64,000 nt of DNA from Pseudofrankia saprophytica (GTDB taxonomy: Bacteria > Actinomycetota > Actinomycetes > Frankiales > Frankiaceae), in NCBI RefSeq assembly GCF_000235425.2, contig NZ_KI912266.1:6482308-6546307 (forward strand). The letters are read 5' to 3'. This document shows, in pieces, positions 54,275-64,000 of this stretch. Under the pieces are notes generated by a model. It searched no databases, was not told where the DNA came from, and saw only the letters and a list, made by a program, of their open reading frames with translations. Both the position numbers and the translations under genes were made by a program. How positions within the stretch are numbered: position 1 is the stretch's first letter; every line of letters starts with the position of its first letter.

Positions 54275-55045
54275 ATGACCGCCATCGAGTCCCTGCTCAC
54301 GGCCCTCACCTCCGGTGAGGTCACGATCGTCGACCTGACCGCCCCGCTCTCGCCCGAGACACCGATCCTGAGGCTGCCGGCGCCGTTCGCGAACACGATC
54401 CCGCTGTCGCTGGAAAAGATCAGCGACTTCGACGAGGCCGGTCCGTTCTGGGGCTGGAACAACATCCACACCGGCGAGCACACCGGCACGCACCTGGACG
54501 CTCCGGTGCACTGGGCGTCGGGCCGGGACGGCCTCTCGGTCGACCAGATCCCGCCGGCGCGCCTCGTCGGCCCAGCGGTCGTCCTCGACTTCACCGCCGA
54601 GGCGGCCGCGAATCCTGACTTCCTGCTGGAGCCCGCACATCTGGATGCCTGGGTGGCCGCGAACGGCCCGCTGCCCGATGGCGCCTGGCTGCTGTTCCGG
54701 ACCGGCTGGTCGAGGTACTCGACGGACGCGGCCGCGTTCCTCAACGCTGACGACAGCGGCCCGCACACGCCCGGCGTCTCGGCCGCCGGCGCCGAGTGGC
54801 TGGCGAGATCACCGATCTCCGGCTTCGGTGTCGAGACCGTCGGCATCGACGCCGGTTGCGCCGGCACCCTGGACCCGGTCTTCCCGGTTCACTACCACCT
54901 GCTGGGCGCCAACAAGTTCGGCCTCACCCAGCTCCAGAACCTCGACAAGCTCCCCACCACCGGCGCACTGCTGGTCGTCGCCCCGCTCCCGATCGTCGGC
55001 GGCACCGGTTCCCCGGCCCGCGCCTACGCCCTCGTCCCGGCGTGA
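54275..55045 (+). CDS. Metal-dependent cyclase/hydrolase (kynurenine formamidase-like, PF04199)
   Basis: 256 aa from ATG 54275 with GGAGAGAGG upstream. Key metal-binding motif HTGEHTGTHLDAPVHW (HxGTHxDxPxH) plus WLLFRTGWSRY and VGIDAGCAGTLDP match the cyclase family, which includes kynurenine formamidase and isatin hydrolase; members open or close cyclic amides or esters with a divalent metal. Co-oriented behind the ThDP enzyme. Substrate unknown; the pairing suggests processing of the product of a C-C bond-forming or decarboxylating reaction. Terminator at 55066-55092. Confidence 0.8.
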   Translation: MTAIESLLTALTSGEVTIVDLTAPLSPETPILRLPAPFANTIPLSLEKISDFDEAGPFWGWNNIHTGEHTGTHLDAPVHWASGRDGLSVDQIPPARLVGPAVVLDFTAEAAANPDFLLEPAHLDAWVAANGPLPDGAWLLFRTGWSRYSTDAAAFLNADDSGPHTPGVSAAGAEWLARSPISGFGVETVGIDAGCAGTLDPVFPVHYHLLGANKFGLTQLQNLDKLPTTGALLVVAPLPIVGGTGSPARAYALVPA

Positions 55046-55065
55046 CTTGCTCGCCAGAAAGGAAG

Positions 55066-55092
55066 GAGCCCGGGAGCGGTACTCCCAGGCTC
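55066..55092 (+). terminator. Terminator after the cyclase gene
   Basis: GAGCC-C-GGGAG against CTCCC-A-GGCTC, 5-nt loop, 20 nt after the stop codon; one mismatch. Confidence 0.7.
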
Positions 55093-55216
55093 ACCATCCC
55101 GATGCCCGATCCGCGAAGGTGGTACTGTTCGAGCCATCAGCGTCTAACCCGTCAGGGGCCGACCCGCCAATAGAGCATGGTCGTGGCGTAGCACCTTGTG
55201 GCACTCGGGGTAACGC

Positions 55217-55507
55217 GTGACTGTGGTTGAGTTCGTTCCACACGAGATCACGCCGCGGGAGCTTCGCAACGACTCCGGCGGGATCCTGCGCGCCGTCGAG
55301 CGGGGCGAGACCTTTGTCGTCACGCGAGACGGCAGCCCGATCGCCGAGCTGATCCCCCTTCCGCGCCGGACGTTCGTACCGACGACGCAGGTGTTAGCCA
55401 TGTTCGCGAACGAGCCCCCCATGGACGCCGATCGTCTCTGCGCGGACCTGGACGCCGTTGTCGATCACGCTGACGGCGCGGACTGTCAGGAGCTGGTGTC
55501 GCGGTAG
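55217..55507 (+). CDS. Phd/YefM-type antitoxin without a toxin partner
   Basis: 96 aa. Starts VEFVPHEITPRELRNDSGGILRAVERGETFVVTRDGSPIAELIP, the dimeric DNA-binding fold of Phd/YefM antitoxins, and has a C-terminal tail (residues 60-96) that normally wraps a toxin. GTG start. The toxin gene (usually PIN/Doc/YoeB immediately downstream) is absent: the next gene is convergent and overlaps its last 22 bases. So it is a solitary antitoxin, either an autoregulator or a remnant of a lost module. Confidence 0.8.
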   Translation: MTVVEFVPHEITPRELRNDSGGILRAVERGETFVVTRDGSPIAELIPLPRRTFVPTTQVLAMFANEPPMDADRLCADLDAVVDHADGADCQELVSR

Positions 55508-55833
55508 GTCCGCAACTCGGTCAGCTGACCCTTCTCGACCCGGAACAGCCAGATCAGGCGCGTCCCGCGGGCGGCGCCGACGGCCGCGACCAGGTCGCGG
55601 TCCCCGAGAACGGAGTCGATGGTGAAGCACAGGTCCGGTCGGGCGGCACGGATCTGCTCGATGGCGCGCGCCACCTCCTCCGGCCCCCGCACCTCAGGAT
55701 GCGCGTGGTCCACCCAGTCCACGGCGATGATCTCGCTGGCGATCGACGTGTCGCCGGAGTTCCACATCTCGAAGTAGTGCTCGACAAGCCATCGGCCGGA
55801 GCCGGCCTCGTCGCTGCCCACAGGCCCAACCAC
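55486..55833 (-). CDS. SnoaL-like NTF2-fold protein
   Basis: 115 aa. WLVEHYFEMWNSGDTSIASEIIAVDWVDHAHPEVRGPEEVARAIEQIRAARPDLCFTIDSVLGDRDLVAAVGAARGTRLIWLFRVEKGQLTELRTY is the SnoaL polyketide-cyclase-like alpha+beta barrel; His and Asp residues line the pocket (VDHAHPE). The role is unknown: cyclase, isomerase or ligand-binding. Its 3' end overlaps the antitoxin gene tail-to-tail by 22 bp. Start GTG 55833; ribosome-binding site GGAGG is unusually close. Confidence 0.75.
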   Translation of the reverse strand: MVGPVGSDEAGSGRWLVEHYFEMWNSGDTSIASEIIAVDWVDHAHPEVRGPEEVARAIEQIRAARPDLCFTIDSVLGDRDLVAAVGAARGTRLIWLFRVEKGQLTELRTYRDTSS

Positions 55834-55925
55834 CCTCCATGTCGGCGGGGCCCGGCCACCGGGGCCGCCCGCCCCGGCACGCCGTCTGCCCGATGATCCG
55901 CCGAGCCGTTCCCGACAAGGACAGA

Positions 55926-55948
55926 GGCCCGGGAGTGGCTCCCGGGCC
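55926..55948 (-). terminator. acnA terminator hairpin
   Basis: Perfect arms GGCCCGGGAG and CTCCCGGGCC with a 3-nt loop, 30 nt downstream of the acnA stop on the minus strand. Confidence 0.8.
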
Positions 55949-55978
55949 CCCGTCGGACGGCCGTGCGTGGCTGGATCG

Positions 55979-58762
<2,784 letters not shown>

Positions 58763-59123
58763 GTCCGTCGTCTCCTCCATGTCACGCGGAACCACGCTGT
58801 CGCGCCGACCACGCTGCGTTCCATGAACCTTCCATGAACCGAGCGCACCGCGCGCCATCCGGCCCACGCCCTGGCCGCGGTCGCGGCCGGGCACTGGCCG
58901 GTGGCATCGTTGCCCATCCTGGCATTCCCCGCTTCGCCGGCGTCAGCGCAGCGGGCCCGGTGACGGTCGCATCGCCATCAAGTTACTTAGCTTTGCTAAG
59001 TATACAGCCTAGGTAGGGCAAACGGTACGGGCCGGACGCACCGGTCTTGCCCGCCGCGGCAGTCGAGCCGACTGTGAGCCCGGCCCCACCCACCAGGGAC
59101 CGCCGGCCACCGCCCGCAGAAGG
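58763..59123. other. 361-bp control region of acnA
   Basis: No gene. Holds the 19-bp palindrome (58984-59002) and a minus-strand -10-like TATACT (59004-58999) overlapping it. Upstream (59005-59123) is GC-rich and runs into the truncated glycosyltransferase stop. Confidence 0.55.
58984..59002 (-). promoter_or_regulatory. acnA promoter palindrome
   Basis: TACTTAGC, TTT, GCTAAGTA: 8-bp exact arms, 3-bp centre, about 222 bp upstream of the acnA ATG. The minus-strand TATACT at 59004-58999 shares its bases, so a bound regulator would block the polymerase. The layout resembles iron regulators (Fur/IdeR-like boxes) but the consensus does not match IdeR, so the factor is unknown. Confidence 0.55.
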
Positions 59124-59861
59124 TCAGCCGGGCTCGCCCGCGAGGGTGGGGCGCTGCGCGCAGAACGGCGACCGACGCAGCCGGCGCAGCGCCGCCCACC
59201 GTTCGTCCGGGGTGGGTGGCACGGACAGTGACCCTGCCGCGGCACGCGCCCAGGTCATCGCCGGCCTGTCTGGAGCCAGCAGGGTCACGCCCGGGAGCAC
59301 GGCGGCGACCGCGCGCAGCGCCGGCAGGTCGGTCGCGAGCACCGGCGTGCCGGCCGCACATCCGGCCAGCACCACCGGTACCAGGTCGGGCGCGTCACCG
59401 ACACCGCTCTCTGCGCCGGCACGTCCCTCGCCGCCAGCACGTCCCTCGCCGCCAGCACGTCCCTCGCCGCCAGCGGCCGCCGGCACGACCAGCAGCGCGG
59501 CCTCCACCAGCAACCGGGCCACCTCGTGCGGCGCGCGCTCGCCCGGCAGGTCGAGCGCGCCGACGACACCGCTCACCGTCGCGCGGGTCAGCAGCCGACC
59601 GCGCTGCGCGGGCGGGATCGGCCCCACCAGCCGCAGCCGCGCGGGCACGCCGTCGCGGCGCAGCGCCGCGAGCAGGTCCACGGACCTGGCCCGGCCTGGC
59701 TCGTCCACGGCGTCGCCCAGGTGCAGCATCGTCCACGCCGCCTCCTCGGCCCCGGTCCGGCCGGGCCGCCCGCGCGCGGCGATCGCGATGCCGAACAGGG
59801 CGAGGTCGACGGACGACGCTGCGGGCGGCTGAGCACCGCCGAGCGCGTCGGCGGCGTTCAC
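59124..59861 (-). CDS. N-terminally truncated glycosyltransferase-like protein
   Basis: 245 aa from GTG 59861 (GAGG 5 nt upstream). Only the C-terminal nucleotide-sugar-binding half of a GT-B enzyme is recognisable: VARLLVEAALLVVPAA, PDLVPVVLAGCAAGTPVLATDLPALRAVAAVLPGV; the N-terminal acceptor half is absent upstream. A tandem 18-bp repeat (three copies, 59421-59474) codes an EGRAGG insert in the middle. It could be a remnant of the gene family or a small accessory protein. Same strand and group as the WecA-type and GT4 genes. Confidence 0.55.
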   Translation of the reverse strand: MNAADALGGAQPPAASSVDLALFGIAIAARGRPGRTGAEEAAWTMLHLGDAVDEPGRARSVDLLAALRRDGVPARLRLVGPIPPAQRGRLLTRATVSGVVGALDLPGERAPHEVARLLVEAALLVVPAAAGGEGRAGGEGRAGGEGRAGAESGVGDAPDLVPVVLAGCAAGTPVLATDLPALRAVAAVLPGVTLLAPDRPAMTWARAAAGSLSVPPTPDERWAALRRLRRSPFCAQRPTLAGEPG

Positions 59862-59994
59862 CGCGACCTCATCGACGAGACCATCGCGACGGCATCCAGC
59901 CTTCCGACACCCTTCATGCGCGAAGTGTGACGCACCAACCACACACAGCACGTGAGCCACCCGTGTCGCGCCCGGACAGGCGCGCCCTCTACGA

Positions 59995-60066
59995 CAGCAG
60001 CCCGCCCGACAGCAGCCCGCCCGGCAGCGGCCCGCCCGGCAGCGGCCCGCCCGGCAGCGGCAGCGG
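59995..60066. repeat. 15-bp tandem repeat, about 4.8 units
   Basis: Units of CAGCRGCCCGCCCGR starting at 59995, 60010, 60025 and 60040, then a partial unit. It lies just beyond the stop of the WecA-type gene (60079) and before the truncated glycosyltransferase GTG. A likely slippage hotspot that may also add stem-loops at the operon junction. Confidence 0.6.
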
Positions 60067-60078
60067 CCCAGGTCTCGT

Positions 60079-61221
60079 CTACGGGTGCTCGCGGACGGCG
60101 GCGACCTCGACCGGTGGGCGGACCGCGCCGGCGGCCTCGACGGCCACCCGCTGGGCCGGGATGGCCACCGGCGCCACCGGCGCCACCGCCGTCGTGGCGG
60201 CCCGGCGATCCGCGACCCGGCGGGGTGCCCCGAGGTAGCGGACGACGACGAAGCCGATCGCGAGATCCGCGCAGATCCGTGCCGGCGCTGCCGCCCCCGC
60301 GGCGGTCGCCACGCCCAACGCGGCGCAGATCGACGCGAGCAGGCAGGTGTAGCCGGTGACGGCCGTGTGCGACCAGCCGCCGGTGGCCAGCCGCTGGTAG
60401 GCGTGCTCGCGGTGCGGCAGGTACCACCGCTCGCCGCCGCGGATCCGGCGCGCCAGCGTCGTCGCCGTGTCGGCCAGGTAGAGCACGACCGGCGCCACGA
60501 CCGCTTCGACGCCGACCCCGGACAGCGCCGCCTGCAGCGCCAGTGCCGCGATCGCCCCGCCGAGCGCGTAGCTGCCGACGTCACCGAGGAAGACCAGCGC
60601 ACGGGGCAGGTTGAACGGCGCGAAGCCGATCGCCGCACCCGCGACCACCACGCCGCCGGCGACCAGGGGCGGGTTGTGGTGCACCGTGCCGACCAGCGCG
60701 TAGCCAACCCCGGCGACCGTCGCCTGGGCGGCCGAGATGCCGTTGACCCCGTCCATGAAGTTGAAGGCGTTGACGAACCCCGTCACCCACAGCGGCCCCA
60801 CGACGGCGGCCGCGACGAGCAGCGCCGTCCCCGGCCCGTCGCCGACGAGGGTGACGGACAGCACGGTCGTCGCCGTGACCGCCGCCGCGCCGACCCCCTG
60901 CAGCGCGAGCCGGCGAAGTGGCGAGATCCCACCGATGTCGCTGGCCACGTCCTCGGCAAGGCCGATCAGGCCGAACAGCGTGATCGCCAGCGTCATCGGC
61001 AGCAGGTCGGGCGCACTCGCCCGGCCGCTGGTGAGAACCGTGGCCAGCACGCCGGCGAACATCCCGAGCACGACCGCCGCCCCACCGCCCCGCGGCGTTG
61101 GCACCGTGTGCAGCGAGCGCTCACCCGCGACGTCCAGCACCGACAGGCGCCGCATGCAGGCGATGACGAGCGGCGTCGCGGCCAGGGTGACGACGCAGGC
61201 CGCGGATCCGGCACCGACCAT
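60079..61221 (-). CDS. WecA/MraY-type polyprenyl-phosphate sugar-1-phosphate transferase
   Basis: 380 aa, about ten membrane spans. Moves GlcNAc-1-P or a similar sugar-P from UDP-sugar to undecaprenyl phosphate to start a cell-surface glycan. Marks: VPTPRGGG, the NAFNFMDGVNGIS motif (Asp-rich cofactor site), FLGDVGSYALGG and PHREHAYQRL. The C-terminal 60 residues are a charged and Ala-rich cytoplasmic tail. Lies between the truncated GT and the GT4 gene, all minus strand, forming a small envelope-glycan group. Relation to the sugar transferase at 11 kb unknown. Confidence 0.88.
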   Translation of the reverse strand: MVGAGSAACVVTLAATPLVIACMRRLSVLDVAGERSLHTVPTPRGGGAAVVLGMFAGVLATVLTSGRASAPDLLPMTLAITLFGLIGLAEDVASDIGGISPLRRLALQGVGAAAVTATTVLSVTLVGDGPGTALLVAAAVVGPLWVTGFVNAFNFMDGVNGISAAQATVAGVGYALVGTVHHNPPLVAGGVVVAGAAIGFAPFNLPRALVFLGDVGSYALGGAIAALALQAALSGVGVEAVVAPVVLYLADTATTLARRIRGGERWYLPHREHAYQRLATGGWSHTAVTGYTCLLASICAALGVATAAGAAAPARICADLAIGFVVVRYLGAPRRVADRRAATTAVAPVAPVAIPAQRVAVEAAGAVRPPVEVAAVREHP

Positions 61222-61395
61222 GTGTTCCTCCGGCGGGGAAGCAGGACGGGATGGGCCGAGCCCAGGACCAAACTTCGTGACTCACTGTAATGCTCTACCT
61301 ACTCGATGCCGGTAAGCGGCGCCGAGTGTCCCCGGGAACCCGTAACCCACTGTGATCGATCCCGGGCGGATCCGGCCGTCAACCGATCCGGACCG

Positions 61396-62886
61396 TCAAC
61401 GGATCCGGAGGTCGTCGACCTCGATGTCCTCGCTCCAGCCGCGGCTCAGCTCGGCGTAGTCCGGGTCCGCCTCAACCTCGTGGGCCACGCGGGCGGGCGG
61501 AACCGTGGACCAGAAGACGCGCCTGGGCTCCGCTCCGGCGGGCTCGGGCCACACCCGAGTCGCCGCGCGGTGCGTCGGTGGCCGCGCCACCCCACCGGAC
61601 GCCGGCACAGGCGACATGGCCGCGGAATGGGCTGACGCGGGCGCCATGGCCCACCGTTCGGGCCCGTCCGACGGGACCCCCGCCGCGGCCGGGAACGGAG
61701 CCGGAGCTGCTGGGAGGGTGCCAAGGACCGCGGCGAAAACCGCCCTGGTGTGCTCCGCCGGCTCGGTGGCCATCCTGGCCCACTCCGCGGCGCGCCGGCG
61801 CATCCGCGCGAGCCTCGCCCGGTCGGCCAGCAGGTCGGTCAGCACCGCGGCGAGCGCCGCCGGCGACTCGTCACCCGGCGTGACGCCCGTCGCCCCGTCG
61901 ACGTAGGCGTCGCGGGCGTCGCCGCGCACCGGGCCGACGACCGGGCAGCCAGCCAGCTGCGCCTCGGTTAGCACCCGGGCGTGGTCCGCGCCGCCGCGGC
62001 CCGGTCGGGCACCCGTGCACAGCACGAACAGGTCAGCCCCCGCGTACAGGGCGGCCAGCCGCGAATCGTCCGGTGACTCGAGGAGTTCGGCGTCGCCCGC
62101 CGCCGCGACCGCCGCCCGAGCCGCTTCCGGTGCGCGCCCCCGCACCGCGACCACCAGCCGGACCGTCCCGACCGCCTGGCGCACCACGCGCAGCGCGGCA
62201 AGCAGCGTCGGCAGGCCGTCGCCGGCCCCATGGGCGCCCCCAGCGCCGCCAGCCGCATCGGCGGCATCGGCGGCATCGGCGTCCGTGCTGTCCACGGCGA
62301 ACGGCAGGACCGTCAGCAGGGTCGGCGTGCGCGGCGCGGCGCTGTCCCGGCTCGTTCGGGCACCCGCGGCCAGGAGAGCCGACCGCCAGGCCGACGTGAC
62401 GCCCGGCCGCAGCACCGGGACGGCGCCGAGGCTTGCCAGCGCGCCGGCGCTGTACGAGCCGGTCGTCAACGGGAACAGCGCCCGGCGGTGGGCCAACAGC
62501 GCGCGGCCGAACCACCGCGCCCGGATACCGTCGGCGTCGCACACCATCACCGGGCCGCGCCTGGCCCGCCCGACCACGACGGCGGCCGCCGCGACCGGGA
62601 TGAGGCCGGGCCCGCCAGTGAGGACAGCGTCCAGCGGTGCCAGCCGCGCCGCGACGCGCAGGGCCGAGGCGGCGAAGCGCTGCCTGGCCCATGGGTCGTG
62701 CGGGCGCGCCGGGCTGTGCAGGTCGACCCGGTGGACCAGGGCGCCGCCCGCGCGCAGCCGCTCCTCGACAGCGGCCAGGTAACGCTCGACGCCGCCGCCC
62801 AGCCCCACCGACGGGGCCAGCAGCAGCACGCGCGGGTCACTGGGCCCAGTCTCGGCCCCGATATCGAGACGATGCGTGGAGAACAC
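61396..62886 (-). CDS. GT4-family glycosyltransferase
   Basis: 496 aa from ATG 62886. N-terminal Rossmann domain VLLLAPSVGLGGGVERYLAAVEERL, GT-B C-terminal domain with LYAGADLFVLCTGA...ADHARVLTEAQLAGCPVVGPVRGDARDAYVDGATGVTPGD (E-x7-E-like donor site). The rest (about residues 400-496) is a Pro/Ala-rich tail. A short alanine/aspartate repeat insert (DADAADAADAAG) lies near the centre. Probably adds a sugar to the lipid-linked glycan begun by the adjacent WecA-type enzyme; substrate unknown. Confidence 0.85.
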   Translation of the reverse strand: MFSTHRLDIGAETGPSDPRVLLLAPSVGLGGGVERYLAAVEERLRAGGALVHRVDLHSPARPHDPWARQRFAASALRVAARLAPLDAVLTGGPGLIPVAAAAVVVGRARRGPVMVCDADGIRARWFGRALLAHRRALFPLTTGSYSAGALASLGAVPVLRPGVTSAWRSALLAAGARTSRDSAAPRTPTLLTVLPFAVDSTDADAADAADAAGGAGGAHGAGDGLPTLLAALRVVRQAVGTVRLVVAVRGRAPEAARAAVAAAGDAELLESPDDSRLAALYAGADLFVLCTGARPGRGGADHARVLTEAQLAGCPVVGPVRGDARDAYVDGATGVTPGDESPAALAAVLTDLLADRARLARMRRRAAEWARMATEPAEHTRAVFAAVLGTLPAAPAPFPAAAGVPSDGPERWAMAPASAHSAAMSPVPASGGVARPPTHRAATRVWPEPAGAEPRRVFWSTVPPARVAHEVEADPDYAELSRGWSEDIEVDDLRIR

Positions 62887-63039
62887 GGGCGGTGACTCTA
62901 TGTGACCATCCCGGTCGAGCGGCGCTCGTCGCCCTCGGCGTGCCGGCAGTTCACCCGCTCACCCGCGACAGCCCCGGTCTCCCGGCCCAACACTTGCCCG
63001 ATCGATGTGCGCTGGACCACAATACCCCAGAATCGTATC

Positions 63040-63049
63040 ATGTATACAT
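63040..63049. promoter_or_regulatory. Candidate operator upstream of the acyl-CoA synthetase gene
   Basis: ATGTATACAT, a perfect 10-bp palindrome inside a wider A/T-rich patch (63034-63055) about 80 bp upstream of the ATG. Two ATCGCTGGTC copies follow at 63073 and 63090, 17 bp apart. Confidence 0.35.
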
Positions 63050-63126
63050 ACTGCGATCTTTGACCGGGAGTAATCGCTGGTCAGGCGTGATCGCTGGTCG
63101 AAGATGGTCGAGGATGGGAGAGCGCG

Positions 63127-64000
63127 ATGCTCCGGTGGCCCGACGGTGACCTCCTGCCCCCGCCGCTGCGGGACCGGCTGATGGGCCCCGACGCGCCCTT
63201 CGAGCTGGCGCGGGAACAGGTGCGCGGCGTCGAGATGACCGTCTTCGCCCGTCGCCCGCCGCATCTGCCCGCGATACTGGCGTCCGCCTGCCAGCGTTTT
63301 CCCGACCGGCCCTACCTCGTCTTCGTCGATGCGTCCGGCGCCGCGACCACGCTGACGTTCGCCGAGACCGCCGCGCGCGCCGTGCGGGTCGCGGGCGTGC
63401 TGCGCGACAAGTTCGGGGTGAGGAAGGGCGACCGGGTTGGCTTCGTCGCCGCGAACTGCGCCGAGTACGCCGTCAGCATGTGGGCCGCGCTCTCCCTGGG
63501 CGCGATCGCCGTCGGGTTCAACGGCTGGTGGACGGGCCCGGAGCTGGCGCACGGCCTGCGGCTGACCACGCCGACCGTGGTCTTCGGCGACGAGCGCCGC
63601 CTCGCCCGCCTCGACGGGATCCCCGAGGCCGCGGGCCAGCCCGTCCTCACCTTCGCCGAGCTGTTCGCCACGCTCCCCCCGCCCATCCACGCCGTCGGCA
63701 GCGACGCCGGCGGCGCCGATGCCGACGGCGCCGCTGGCGGTGGCGCCGGTGTGGCGGCCGCGGCCCTGCTCGCGCTGTGCCCCGACCTGGACGAGGACGA
63801 CCCGGTCACGATCCTGTTCACCAGCGGCACCACCGGCCGCCCGAAGGGCGCTCTGCTCCCCCACCGAGCGCTGGTCAACTTCAGTCCCGACGCCGCCCTG
63901 CGCGGCGCCGCCGCCGGGCTGCTCGACCAGCTGGCCCAGGCGTCCCCCGCGTCCCAGGGCTCCCCCGCGCCGGCACCCGCCGCGCCCCCACCGCCGGTGT
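63127..64000 (+). CDS. Acyl-CoA synthetase (AMP-binding), 5' part only
   Basis: The frame runs from ATG 63127 (GGGAGAG upstream) through the right edge, 291 codons seen. Activates a fatty or aromatic acid as acyl-AMP then acyl-CoA. Visible: N-terminal segment YLVFVDASGAATTLTFAETAARAVRVAGVLRDKFGVRKGDRVGFVAANCAEYAVSMWAALSLGAIAV and the P-loop ILFTSGTTGRPKGAL. A low-complexity Gly/Ala/Asp insert (63700-63765, GGADADGAAGGG) lies before the P-loop. Start chosen because the next frame is out of register. The enzyme would feed beta-oxidation (fadA-fadB at 24-27 kb) or modification. Confidence 0.85.
   Translation, partial: MLRWPDGDLLPPPLRDRLMGPDAPFELAREQVRGVEMTVFARRPPHLPAILASACQRFPDRPYLVFVDASGAATTLTFAETAARAVRVAGVLRDKFGVRKGDRVGFVAANCAEYAVSMWAALSLGAIAVGFNGWWTGPELAHGLRLTTPTVVFGDERRLARLDGIPEAAGQPVLTFAELFATLPPPIHAVGSDAGGADADGAAGGGAGVAAAALLALCPDLDEDDPVTILFTSGTTGRPKGALLPHRALVNFSPDAALRGAAAGLLDQLAQASPASQGSPAPAPAAPPPPV

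Overview
The window is 64 kb of very GC-rich DNA (roughly 70% or more by eye) with frequent GTG starts, short intergenic gaps and strong third-position G/C. Gene content and order are those of a high-GC actinobacterium, and a Frankiaceae member (Frankia-like) fits best. The reasons are the hemQ-cgoX-hemE block next to DUF3000, an RNase D-like HRDC protein and fadA-fadB; the dxs / RNA methyltransferase / APC permease / paired TrkA (ceoB-ceoC) / DUF3159 / OB-fold / dut / DUF3710 block; a furA-katG pair; and C-rich intergenic repeats with CGCTTCGCT cores. The species cannot be fixed from sequence reading alone. I see no rRNA, tRNA, CRISPR array, insertion sequence, integrase or prophage.

Layout. 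0-8 kb: the tail of an unknown gene, an ATP-dependent DNA ligase, a divergent MFS exporter/TetR pair, a YceI protein, and a sulfur/nucleotide pair (CysQ-type phosphatase, and an APS kinase fused to an eroded ATP-sulfurylase-like half). 8-13 kb: convergent katG behind its regulator furA, then a membrane sugar-phosphate transferase. 12.5-13.7 kb: a gene-free repeat region with about 200-bp inverted arms. 13.7-17.2 kb: haem module hemE-cgoX-hemQ (coproporphyrin-dependent route). 17.2-23.6 kb: a small Cys-rich protein, DUF3000, an RNase D-like protein, a cytosolic HtrA-type protease, and two single-pass membrane proteins of one architecture. 23.8-27.3 kb: fadA-fadB beta-oxidation operon. 27.4-35.3 kb: an accessory insert between fadB and dxs with a broken OmpA-type gene, a solitary solute-binding lipoprotein, a hemerythrin-like protein, small proteins, and two convergent genes that together resemble a split MprF. 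35.5-47.6 kb: the conserved dxs-to-gamma-carbonic-anhydrase block. 47.7-55.8 kb: an ECF41-type sigma factor, valS, an inositol monophosphatase, an uncharacterised ThDP enzyme + cyclase pair, a solitary Phd-type antitoxin and a SnoaL-like protein. 56-59 kb: acnA with a strong palindrome at its promoter. 59-63 kb: a surface-polysaccharide group (truncated glycosyltransferase, WecA/MraY-type transferase, GT4 glycosyltransferase). The window ends inside an acyl-CoA synthetase gene.

Most genes form small functional groups: haem supply and peroxide defence (hemE/cgoX/hemQ, furA/katG), fatty-acid degradation (fadA/fadB, terminal acyl-CoA ligase), potassium/amino-acid transport control (APC permease, TrkA pair), nucleotide hygiene (dut) and envelope building (glycosyltransferases, split MprF). 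The most unusual items are the repeat region at 12.9-13.7 kb with a 43-bp module that recurs at 37.8 kb, the bifunctional-looking sulfurylase/kinase whose sulfurylase active site is gone, the split MprF pair, the gamma-carbonic anhydrase with an altered metal-ligand pattern, and several perfect palindromes at promoters.
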